DNA of 18,518 nucleotides from Asterionellopsis glacialis (lineage: Eukaryota > Bacillariophyta > Plagiogrammaphyceae > Rhaphoneidales > Asterionellopsidaceae): NCBI GenBank assembly GCA_014885115.2, contig WKLE02001315.1, forward strand, positions 10,100-28,617, written 5' to 3'. The translations under genes were made by a program, and so were the position numbers. This document shows positions 8,731 to 17,400 of this stretch, one piece after another (position 1 is the first letter of the stretch; every line of letters begins with the position of its first letter). Under the pieces are notes generated by a model, which worked only from the letters and a program-made list of their open reading frames with translations, did not search any database and was not told the origin of the DNA.

Positions 8731-9384
8731 TTAGAATTGGATAGGTTCTCCTTCCCAAAGACCGTGGAGGTTGCAATAGCATAAAGGTTTAACTAACATT
8801 CCTTTAGTAACAGGTGCTGTCAAGGTTGCAAGTTTACCAGATGCAACTCCCACCGTTAGAGTAGGTGGTGATGCATCCTTGGCAGTAAAACTTTTCACAG
8901 CCAAGATACTTTTAGAAGATCCGCGTTTTGTATTAGTAATATCTTGGATCCAAACATATTCAATGAAATGTGGTTTTTCAGGATCCATAACATGTGGAAC
9001 CTCAACTGTCAGACTCTTACCACTGGGTGCTACACTCATAAGAGGGATATGTTTTTCAGGTGCACCATTGCTATTTTTGGTATCGAGGTTGCTGCGTTCC
9101 AACTTGGTAACAGCATATTCCAATGAAACCAACTTCTCAAGACCCGCTGATGCAGATCCGGCATTAGCGACCAATCCAGATGCAATAGCCGCACCACGGA
9201 CAAGAGCAACACGACGATCAATTTCACCAGTAGCCGAAGCAACAGCGTCAACATTCTCGTTGCTGTTCATGGACAAGAAAGTTGTTGGAACTTGATGGTT
9301 GACAGCAGTAGTCATCATTCCTTGCTGGGGTGCAAAGCTGTGAGCCATGGAGGCAACATAAAGGATTCCGAAAAGGACACGCAT
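8731..9384 (-). CDS. SOR: Superoxide reductase (neelaredoxin/desulfoferrodoxin type), predicted thylakoid-lumen targeted
   Basis: This encodes 217 residues. Superoxide reductase reduces superoxide to hydrogen peroxide at a non-haem iron bound by four His and one Cys, releasing no oxygen. The signature is visible: E110-K111-H112 (the EKH motif), H131, H139 and C204-N-L-H207 followed by GLW. All five iron ligands and the EK pair are therefore present. There is no N-terminal rubredoxin-like Cys cluster, so it is a one-iron type. Residues 1-16 form a signal peptide ending HS-FAP, the Phe-type cleavage site of diatom plastid proteins. A second targeting element follows: R57-R58, a hydrophobic stretch at about 59-75 and SASA at 77-80. 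This resembles a twin-arginine lumen signal with cleavage after A80. The mature domain would be about 137 residues, close to a typical neelaredoxin. H131 and H139 are spaced wider than usual. Electron donor and activity are unknown. Confidence 0.9.
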   Translation of the reverse strand: MRVLFGILYVASMAHSFAPQQGMMTTAVNHQVPTTFLSMNSNENVDAVASATGEIDRRVALVRGAAIASGLVANAGSASAGLEKLVSLEYAVTKLERSNLDTKNSNGAPEKHIPLMSVAPSGKSLTVEVPHVMDPEKPHFIEYVWIQDITNTKRGSSKSILAVKSFTAKDASPPTLTVGVASGKLATLTAPVTKGMLVKPLCYCNLHGLWEGEPIQF

Positions 9385-9790
9385 CTTCTTGGTTTTTTCT
9401 ATTGGTTATCTCAATGTGCAAAATCTGATTGGAATGGTCCAGGGATATAGTCTAGATTTGCAGATTCAGTCTAGTCTAGAGCTCAAGGCGGGAGATGGTG
9501 CTCTGTCTGTGAGGGAAGTCAATCTACCTGCTTCAAACTTGCTAAAAGAAGACGGTGAACGCCGGACGCTGACGTACCAGTAACCTTTTTGCAAAGATCG
9601 CGATATTGAGACTGACTCATTACATACTGACATTAGAGTTAGCGTTTTTTTGGGGTGATTCGAGTGAGTGAGAGCAGTTTTTGTGCTAAATAGTCGCACG
9701 TACATACCGTAGGCCTACCTTTAGTCCTAATAAATAGCTTGTGATATTATTCTATTTCTGATAAAAAAATGAGGCTTACTAGTAATCTCG

Positions 9791-9806
9791 ATTTGAAATT
9801 TCAAAT
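9791..9806. repeat. Perfect 16-bp palindrome
   Basis: ATTTGAAATTTCAAAT is its own reverse complement. A related AATTTGAAATTGG occurs near 11988, in the next intergenic region upstream of the META gene. Confidence 0.55.
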
Positions 9807-9847
9807 TGGCAATAAAGAAAACCTCACACCCCTCTGCTTGGATCCAC

Positions 9848-10007
9848 GAGTCCCAATGGATAGAGGGAGCACTGAGGAACTAATATTTTAAATGCACGCA
9901 TAGTAATAAGTATTTACGATAGTTGAGTCCTAATGGACAGCAGAAAAGGGAGCACGAAGGAACTTAATTTTTAAATGCATGTATATAGTAATGAGCATCT
10001 AGGATAG
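9848..10007. repeat. Diverged tandem duplication, two units of about 75-83 bp
   Basis: Unit A (9848-9922) and unit B (9925-10007) align along their length: GAGTCCYAATGGA, GGGAGCAC, GAGGAAC/AAGGAAC, a T/A-rich block, AAATGCA, TAGTAAT and GATAG appear in the same order. They differ by several substitutions and small insertions. The period is 77 bases. It is non-coding and looks like an old local duplication. Confidence 0.7.
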
Positions 10008-10208
10008 ACTAGTTCGAATAAAGAAATATCAATAACTTATTTGTTATGAATGCACAATAAGATGTTTGATCCTTGTTTAGATACGCCCCAAGTTCTCCAC
10101 GCACATTAAGCTAACTAAAACTATTCTTACCCCCAACTCTAATTGTTGCTATGCTGGTTGTAGTCATTATTTTATGTATCAGCACGTCAATATGTGTTAT
10201 ATGATTCA

Positions 10209-11510
10209 CTACCATATTTCAACTGATATCATTCTGACAAGCATCATCACTCTACTAGCCGTCCATCTATTGGCTAGAGAGGGTTTTTTCTTTGCTTGGA
10301 CATTAACATAACTTACAAGAAGTGATTTGGAGTCATCATAAAGCTTTAATTGGTCATCTTTGAAGGTATAAAAGGCCACACTAGACAACACCTGGAGGTA
10401 TGCTGATTCTTGAGTGGTGACACTTGTCGACATGCATGCGACGTCCGTCTGAATGATTTCATCTGAAATCATCAAAGATGACTCAGAGGTATTGTACTGA
10501 AATGTGGTAGAATAAGAGTTGCACCCAGCACTGCCACCTGCATCAAGAAGCCCTTTGGTGTCTGGATTCAGATCAAAGGCTATGGTAATTAGATTTTCTT
10601 CAACCACTGATAACACACTATCTCCGTTGTAAATTGTATTGGCATACCAAGTATATCCAATGAATCCCGGAAAATGTTCTTCAGATGAAGAATTTGAAAT
10701 TGAAGTATTCGACTCACTGGAAATAAACTTAACTTGGTGGGCACCAAGATTGTCAATCAAGATGAGGTCGGAACAATCGATAATCTTAAAATTGCTCACT
10801 TTCTGTAATGCAGCAAAGTAGTTGGATTCTTGCTCCATGATACTATCGGGGAAACAAGCTTGATCTGTTGGTGATACTAAGTCTCTGATAATCATGTTGT
10901 TTCCAGATATATTATACTGTGCACTGTACATGTTACAACCTCCCGATCCTACCAAGACATGAGTATTTTCATCGAACACTGCTGTCACTTCCGTATTGTA
11001 ATTGCCACAGAAGGTTAAGCTATTCCTCCCCGCATTAATACTTGTGGCGCTCCAAAAAGTACCATCCAGGGTCAATGGGCACGGGGTATACACTATCAGT
11101 GATGTACCGTTTTCATCCTTCAAAAAAAGATTGCGGCTTTCTTGATCAATATGAAAGAATGCGACCCGAGGCAACATCTTGAGATAGTAACTTTCTTGTT
11201 CCATCTTATTTCTGTCAAGACATGCTCGTTCTGTCCAGGCAAGACTGTGAATCTTTAATCTCGTCAGCTCCGTAGCAGTTGTATTGATTGTGGCATATTC
11301 GCCATTGAACCAATTACAACCGGTATAACCACTCACAATATTGTCTTGTTCTTCAAAAAGAATTGTAATTTTTGATCCCAGAATAAGAGGAATCGTTTCG
11401 TTTAGCTCATTGAAAAAATTCTGAGCTACCCATGTTGTTCCTTCTAAATCCTGTTCTGATCTACCATAGCCGAACAAACACCCAAAAAACACCACAATGA
11501 GCAACTTCAT
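10209..11510 (-). CDS. Secreted protein with three tandem META/HslJ-type domains
   Basis: The open frame allows an ATG at 11543, but the ATG at 11510 directly begins a signal peptide (MKLLIVVFFGCLFGYGRS), so it is preferred; the protein is then 433 residues. Numbered from the upstream ATG, three repeats similar to the META domain (PF03724, as in bacterial HslJ) lie at about 33-152, 157-273 and 294-412. Each has a W-containing first strand (TTWVA, TFWSA, YTWYA), a GCN motif (75-77, 202-204, 340-342), an AC dipeptide (107-108, 229-230, 369-370) and an M/T-[EQ]-QES helix (114-118, 236-240, 376-380). The GCN and AC cysteines could form one disulphide per repeat. Several N-x-S/T sites suggest glycosylation. 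HslJ is linked to heat-induced novobiocin resistance in E. coli; the role of eukaryotic META proteins is not established. The tail after 415 is basic and does not belong to a repeat. Confidence 0.82.
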   Translation of the reverse strand: MKLLIVVFFGCLFGYGRSEQDLEGTTWVAQNFFNELNETIPLILGSKITILFEEQDNIVSGYTGCNWFNGEYATINTTATELTRLKIHSLAWTERACLDRNKMEQESYYLKMLPRVAFFHIDQESRNLFLKDENGTSLIVYTPCPLTLDGTFWSATSINAGRNSLTFCGNYNTEVTAVFDENTHVLVGSGGCNMYSAQYNISGNNMIIRDLVSPTDQACFPDSIMEQESNYFAALQKVSNFKIIDCSDLILIDNLGAHQVKFISSESNTSISNSSSEEHFPGFIGYTWYANTIYNGDSVLSVVEENLITIAFDLNPDTKGLLDAGGSAGCNSYSTTFQYNTSESSLMISDEIIQTDVACMSTSVTTQESAYLQVLSSVAFYTFKDDQLKLYDDSKSLLVSYVNVQAKKKPSLANRWTASRVMMLVRMISVEIW

Positions 11511-11685
11511 CCTACTGTATAATTTATCATGTATTTTGGTCATCTATTGAATAATTTCTTTTATCGAGTTATCTCCTCTCAAAAGCTTTTTCTATAAAGA
11601 ACAATTTCATTGAGTGCATGCTGCCGCTCATCTCCACAATATCAAAATCCACGATTGAATTTGATAGAGTCAATCAGTAGGGATC

Positions 11686-11697
11686 CTGTACCTGGTA
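11686..11697. promoter_or_regulatory. Candidate shared motif CTGTACCTGGTA
   Basis: The same 12 bases recur at 13518-13529, and the inner TACCTGGTA occurs inverted at 4353-4361. All three lie 120-230 bases upstream of minus-strand start codons (META gene, transporter, fibrillin). A regulatory role is inference. Confidence 0.35.
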
Positions 11698-11814
11698 AAC
11701 ATGAGAGTTTTGTAGGATTTGAGTTGACAGTACTGTACCGCAGTTTCTCGTCTACCTGGAGGAGCCAGCACCCTCCCAATCGATACAGCTTCTTATAGTA
11801 ATACTCTCCCTACT

Positions 11815-11830
11815 GAGAGAGAGAGAGAGA
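11815..11830. repeat. (GA)8 dinucleotide tract
   Basis: Eight GA units lie upstream of the META gene. Similar GA/CT tracts occur at about 2523-2540, 4431-4560 and 14152-14176, always outside coding sequence. Confidence 0.8.
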
Positions 11831-12178
11831 TTGATTCATGTCACCACAACATATTAATGTAGTCTAGTCTTTTGCTTTTTATGTGTACCGCTATGCACAC
11901 TTTGAAATGTCTCCTTTCTGGCGACTACATAGTTTCATCAGATCAGAGAGAATTCACATCCTGGAGCATTATATATCTGATCAAAATTTGAAATTGGTAA
12001 TCCTAGGTTGAAAGGCAAAATGTTGTCCAGAAAGGACGTGAATCAATAATTCATACTTCCTCGCAATATTCATCCATGTAAATATACGTGGCTAATCAAC
12101 AGACCTTTCTTGACTTGAGAGACCATGAGGCCTCCAGCACTTTGAACTTGTTACATTCTCTACAGTAATATATTATTA

Positions 12179-13396
12179 TTATTTCTTTTGTTTGTTTTTA
12201 CCGAATGTACTCAATAAAATGCCAGCTAACACAGCAAAACCTGAGACAATGTGGATAGGCAACATTGTTTTAGGAAAAACAATGTAACTTAATATAACTG
12301 TAGCTACTTTTCTCAAGGTTGCAACCGATACAGCAACAACACTTCCTGAACATCGTATAAGACGTGTGTAAGCCAATACAGCCGTGCCCAATCCCAATCC
12401 TACCAAGGTTAAATAACATAAAAGACGTGGATGTATCAAAATAGTTTTTATGGATTGAAGTAAATGCCCGCATACTGCCATGTAACATAATAATCCTGTA
12501 AATCCAACAACGTTGACATTTACCATGAGTGCTGATGCTGATAAGCCCACAGTTGTACTCGTTGTTGTTGTTGTTGTTGTTGTTGTTGACGATGTACCAT
12601 TGTTATTTGAAGTTTGCTGTTGTGGCAATGATATTGCCGTTGTTGTCGAAGTCATTAATTTCTGTTGCAAATTAGGTACTAAAGCATCGCACAATACACT
12701 TATGGCTAATAGTATGATACCAGGGTAACTATCATGATTCCCATTGCTACTTTTTTGTCCAAATGAGTACCCAGCAGCACCCGCACACAATAGTAAAGCT
12801 GCTATATAATCACGCAATCCATATTTGGAACCTTGATGCAGCAGAGTTGATACAATCATGGTAGGTATCAATTTAGCAGATTTAAATACAACCTTGGTGG
12901 GGTGGGATACATACTGTAAAGACATACTTGCTAATCCAGTTGATCCAAACACAACCATGGACAACGCAATGTAGGGTGTCATTTGTTTGAAAGATTTTGG
13001 AAATGTTTCTACTGCCTTCCCCTTACTAACACCCAAAGGAATCAATACACAAAAACCAAACTGAAATAATGTTACAGCATACGGCAAAGCCTTTAAATTA
13101 CTAAATTCAGTACTTGCTGCCTCCAAGGCTAATTCATGACCTACCATTGCCATAAAGAAAATAACCATATAGGAAATAACCTCCAATGGCAACCGTTGTT
13201 GCGATTGCTGTAATGGCGGCGATGATGGTGATGATGTGGAATGCTTCGTGTCTACCATCATTGTTGCCAATGAGGATGATGGCCTTTCGTTTGGTTCAAA
13301 GGTATCATCGCCATTTTTATTTTGATCATCTTCTGAATCATTCCAATCTACACCATCAACAAGAGGGCGTTCTTCATCATCACTACTAGCACCCAT
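12179..13396 (-). CDS. SLC35B/UAA-family nucleotide-sugar or PAPS transporter
   Basis: The protein is 405 residues. The N-terminus (1-70) is acidic, Ser/Pro/Gln-rich and probably cytosolic. About ten membrane segments follow (first near 73-90, last near 380-397). HPTKVVFKSAKLIP at 165-178 and VATLRKVATVILSYIVFPK at about 358-376 match conserved blocks of the UAA transporter family (PF08449), closest by eye to the SLC35B2/B3 PAPS transporters. These exchange PAPS or nucleotide sugars between cytosol and Golgi or ER lumen. The substrate cannot be fixed from the sequence. The loop at about 249-284 carries a Thr/Gln/Asn-rich insertion with nine consecutive Thr, encoded by a (GTT)9 tract on the plus strand. 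The C-terminus KNKQKK is lysine-rich but does not fit a strict KKxx retrieval signal. The gene is divergent from gamma-COP copy 2. Confidence 0.86.
   Translation of the reverse strand: MGASSDDEERPLVDGVDWNDSEDDQNKNGDDTFEPNERPSSSLATMMVDTKHSTSSPSSPPLQQSQQRLPLEVISYMVIFFMAMVGHELALEAASTEFSNLKALPYAVTLFQFGFCVLIPLGVSKGKAVETFPKSFKQMTPYIALSMVVFGSTGLASMSLQYVSHPTKVVFKSAKLIPTMIVSTLLHQGSKYGLRDYIAALLLCAGAAGYSFGQKSSNGNHDSYPGIILLAISVLCDALVPNLQQKLMTSTTTAISLPQQQTSNNNGTSSTTTTTTTTTSTTVGLSASALMVNVNVVGFTGLLCYMAVCGHLLQSIKTILIHPRLLCYLTLVGLGLGTAVLAYTRLIRCSGSVVAVSVATLRKVATVILSYIVFPKTMLPIHIVSGFAVLAGILLSTFGKNKQKK
12561..12587. repeat. (GTT)9 trinucleotide repeat inside the transporter gene
   Basis: Nine GTT units on the plus strand read as poly-Thr in the minus-strand gene. 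They sit in a predicted loop between membrane segments. The tract is likely length-variable. Confidence 0.9.
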
Positions 13397-13517
13397 GTTT
13401 GCGGCTAGAGATATAGAGCGTGAAGAGGGGACGTTTTGTCGTTGTAGTTGTCGATAGAGTCCAGAGTCTCAGTGACTTTGAGAATACAGTACCTTTAGGC
13501 CAAAAGGATGAAAATTA

Positions 13518-13529
13518 CTGTACCTGGTA
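13518..13529. promoter_or_regulatory. Candidate shared motif CTGTACCTGGTA (second copy)
   Basis: Identical to 11686-11697. It lies about 120 bases upstream of the transporter start on the minus strand. Confidence 0.35.
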
Positions 13530-14391
13530 TTCGTTCTCTTGTCTGTCGCCTGCGATGAAGATGACAACAGCTTTGGTTTTTTAGTAGAATGTGCGTACAG
13601 GTAAAAGTAACAAGAGACCAATGAGGCCTTTGCTAATTGTGTAAATGTAGAAATATTTTTTGTACATTGGACAAAAACCTAATACTATTTGCTTTTGGTA
13701 ATATTTTCAGTAAAAGATATTTTTTTCCACAAAGCATTTACGTCAACTTATGACCAGTCATTTTTCACTTTCGATGACTTTCTGTTCTCGAAGAATTTGG
13801 TAATAATTTTTATCCTTGGGAGTGAGATATTTTTTGTCTGTCCGCCCTCCACCACCACTTCCTAGGAAATTTTATTCATGGACTTGCTGAGTTCCATGAT
13901 ATGAATGAAACCTGATACTATTGTTAGGGAGTGATGTCCTTCGGTCATTCTCACCTCAGAGCGTCGATGTCCGGCGGTCCAAGACTCGACTCAATAATAC
14001 CAGATATGGTACGTCGAAACGAGAAGACCTGTTTGCTAGAGAGGGGTCCTCTAGACAGCAATCTCGAGACGCGAAGCACGAACCACAAGGAGTAGGGGCG
14101 AATTCGATACATCATTCATTCTCATCTTCCCCATCAGTTGTTGGTGTCAAGAGTCCGAGAGAGTGAGAGAGAAGCCGAGTCCCGCGGCCATAAACATTAT
14201 CCAGCATAAATCAATCGAGATTATTCAAACCAACGCAACAGAATCTACGAAAGAAGGCATTTTCAAAGGTATAGCTAGTTGTTCCATCTGACAAAGTTCT
14301 CTAGATAAATAGAAGTACGTACTAAAGGTACCATTCTGTCTGTATCCATAGCACTATTCACTAGTCCTACTCTACTCGTACGGTGTTGGTT

Positions 14392-14398
14392 TATATAA
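14392..14398 (+). promoter_or_regulatory. TATA-like box upstream of gamma-COP copy 2
   Basis: TATATAA lies 34 bases before the ATG at 14433. If functional, transcription would begin at roughly 14420-14430, giving a very short leader and excluding the out-of-frame ATG at 14405. Confidence 0.4.
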
Positions 14399-14432
14399 TT
14401 TTGAATGCACAGTGCAACATCAATCGAACATC

Positions 14433-17400
14433 ATGGCAGCAACAAGTGATTCGGTTCTGAAAGAAATTGGTGATTTAGTGGAAAATATTTTGTTGGGTGA
14501 TCAACCTGAAGATGAGCATGGTGATGGTACCCATCAAGACAAGGATAAGAATGGACAACCTCATCTTAAAAATTTATATGACAATTTAGAAAAAGCAGCT
14601 GTACTTCAAGATGCACGCATGTTCCATGATGATATAGCTGTACGCGAAGATCCTGTTCGATGCTGTCGTATATTATGTCAGTTATTACGACTTCAAGATT
14701 TAGCCAAACAACAAGTGGGGAACAGAAATACTCCAAAAAGCAACGATTATTCCAAAAGCAATAACATACAATACCAAACATTGACAACAACAGAAGCCAC
14801 AGACATATTCTTTGGTTGCACTAAACTATTTGTATCCACTGATGCAAGTTTACGACGTCTCGTGTATTTGTTTTTAAAGGAAATATACGTTTTATGTGAC
14901 CCTAATGATGTTATTATTGTAACATCATGTTTAACTAAGGATATGACATGCGATGTTGATTTGTACCGTGCCAATGCATTGCGTGTATTGTCCCGCATCA
15001 TTGATTCAAGTATGCTGGGAGCGATAGAACGATATGTCAAACAGGCTATCGTGGATAATTCACCGTATGTGGCCAGTGCAGCACTTGTATCTGCTATACA
15101 TTTATTTCAAAGTTCGACAGATTGTGCTGCCATTTGTAAAAGATGGATAACTGAAACACAGCAAGCTATAGAAAGTGGAAAGAATGCTCAAATGTTACAA
15201 TTTCATGGTATTGCCTTCCTTTATCAAATAAAAGCACACGACCGATTAGGAGTATCCAAATTGATAACTCAATATTCATCAACGAAGTCGTCATCAGCAA
15301 CTTCCAATGAGGACATGCTGTTACAAAAGTCACCACTAGCTATAGTGTGTTTGATTCGATATACATCCAAGCTATTACATGATGAAGTTACATCTGGGCG
15401 AATACAAACAGAGGGTAGTATATCCAATGCATCGCAAATTTGTCGTGATGGATTTCAATTCTTACAATCATGTTTGCTGACAGCCAAGACTGATATGGTT
15501 GTATATGAGGCTGCACGTGCTATATGCATGCTCCCTAATACAGAACCAGCAGATTTGCATGCAGCAATTCAGGTTTTAAATGTATATCTGACCTCCGAAA
15601 AGTCATGTCCTAAACTTGCTGCCATACAAACACTTGCATTGGTAGCAAATCGATACCCACGTCTTGTATCTAAATGTTATGACGAATTAAAACGATTAGT
15701 ATCAGATCCAAATAAAACAATTGCAACATTGGCAGTTACAACCCTATTGAAAACTGGAACGGAAGATTCCATCGGTGCTTTAATGCCTAAAATATCATCC
15801 TTCATGAGACATGCAGATGATGAATACCGAATTACAGTAGTTCGGGCATTACAGCAATTATGTTTGACATATCCAGATCAACACGAATTATTCGTTTCGT
15901 TTTTATATGACTTTTTACGCGATGACGGCGGTTTCGAATTTAAAAATACAATTGTATCAACTGTGGCAACTCTTATGAAAGCTGTGCCGGAATCAACAAC
16001 ATCATCTTTATTTTATTTGGCAGACTTCATTGAAGATTGCGAATACATGAATTTATCAATACGACTTATCCATTTGATAGGTGAACTGTGTCCAACATCT
16101 ACGGAAGCACCTGCGCGGTACATTCCCTACATTTACAATCGTATCTTGTTGGAAAAACCCGAAATTCGTGCTGCAGCTGTCATGACATTAGGTAAAATTG
16201 CATCGCAATGTCCATCATTGCGAACTTCTATTTTGGTCTTGTTGAGAAAAAGTTTAGTTGATGATGATGACGAAACACGTGATCGAGCCTCCATGCTAGT
16301 GTCGATATTAGAAAAGGCTGTTGCTACAAACCCATACGTTGCACCAGACATTGATAATACGGAACCAGAGGAAATACCACCCGATATTCCTGTGGAAGAT
16401 GATGTAGCAGCATGCGCATTTGGTTCTCCACTACCCATGTCATTTGACAAACTCGAAAGAAGTATGAGAGCTTACATGAGTACTCCAGGTATGATGGAAA
16501 CTTCCGAGCCTATCACACTTGATACATTGCCGGTGATGGAAGACACACCTGAAGAACAAGCAGAAGCAAAAGCTCACGATACAAGTACCATGATGATGAA
16601 TGGCGAAATGGTAAATGGTGGTATGATGGGTCTGGTTGGTACTTCTACTAACACTAATGGTTCTGGTGCAAGTTTGGATGAAAAGAACAAACGAAGAATT
16701 GAACCTGCAGACGTATTGTATGAAATACCTGAATTAGCATCATTTGGTCGTGTTTTCCGATCGTGTTCTCCAGTGCAACTAACAGAAAGTGAAACAGAGT
16801 ATGTAGTTCATTGTACCAAACACATGTTTCTGGATCATGTTATATTACAATTTGTTGTTGAGAATACAATTGATACACAAAGATTGGATAATGTTCGAGT
16901 TTCACTTGATATTCATGATAGTCTCGATGGTGTTGATCAGTATGAAGCCATTGGGGAAATACCAGCAAGTGGTATTAAATATGGTGATACTGGTAATTGC
17001 TTTACAATTTTGAAACGCAATATGGATGCTCCATTGACAAGTTGTAGTATATCGTGTGAGTTGAAATTTACAGCTGTTCTAATCGATGAAACATCAGGTG
17101 AAGAAATAGGTGATTCCTATGACGAAGAATTTGCTTGTGAAGATTTTGATATTAACCCATCTGATTACATTGCCAAGGTATCCCGGAAAGATTTTCGCCA
17201 GGCATGGGAGTCAACAGGTGGTGATAATGAAGTTATGGAAAAGTTTGCATTACCCTTTAAAAATCATCAAGAAGCTGTTGAAAAGATCATTGCAGTTTTA
17301 GGTATGCAGCCATGTGATGGAACAGGTTTAATTAAAAAAGAAGGGAAACCTCACATGTTACATTTAAGTGGTGTCTTCGTAGATGGAAAGACAATTTTGG

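Larger units (their letters stand above)
9385..10208. other. Intergenic region with superoxide reductase promoter
   Basis: It lies upstream of the superoxide reductase start and downstream of the META-domain gene stop, so it should hold a promoter and a 3' untranslated region. Two CCAAT pentamers lie on the minus strand at 9401-9405 and 9428-9432, very close to the start codon. It also contains a 16-bp palindrome (9791-9806) and a diverged tandem duplication (9848-10007). No gene is recognised. Confidence 0.5.
11511..12178. other. Intergenic region between META gene and transporter gene
   Basis: It should contain the META gene promoter and the 3' end of the transporter transcript. It has a (GA)8 tract at 11815-11830, CTGTACCTGGTA at 11686-11697 and a small ACAGTACTGT palindrome near 11727. 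No gene is recognised. Confidence 0.5.
13397..14432. promoter_or_regulatory. Divergent intergenic region (transporter minus / gamma-COP copy 2 plus)
   Basis: It should contain both promoters. Visible items are CTGTACCTGGTA at 13518-13529, an inverted CTAGAG/CTCTAG pair at 14036-14054, a GA-rich tract at about 14152-14176 and a TATA-like box at 14392-14398. The part from about 13930 to 14170 looks more GC-rich than its surroundings. Its open frame of about 80 codons begins with TTG and resembles no family I know, so it is not called. Confidence 0.5.

Noticed and set aside
9389..9705. Small open frames on both strands next to the superoxide reductase start
   Set aside because: They lie in its presumed promoter and leader, have low-complexity Ser/Leu composition and match no known family.
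13921..14166. Plus-strand open frame of 81 codons in a more GC-rich patch, considered as a mobile-element remnant
   Set aside because: It starts with TTG, has no transposase, integrase or reverse transcriptase motif, and no terminal repeats were found.
14715..14793. Possible intron in gamma-COP copy 2 (GT...AG around the extra polar segment absent from copy 1)
   Set aside because: The segment is 79 bases and removing it would break the reading frame, which is open without splicing; it is better seen as an inserted loop.
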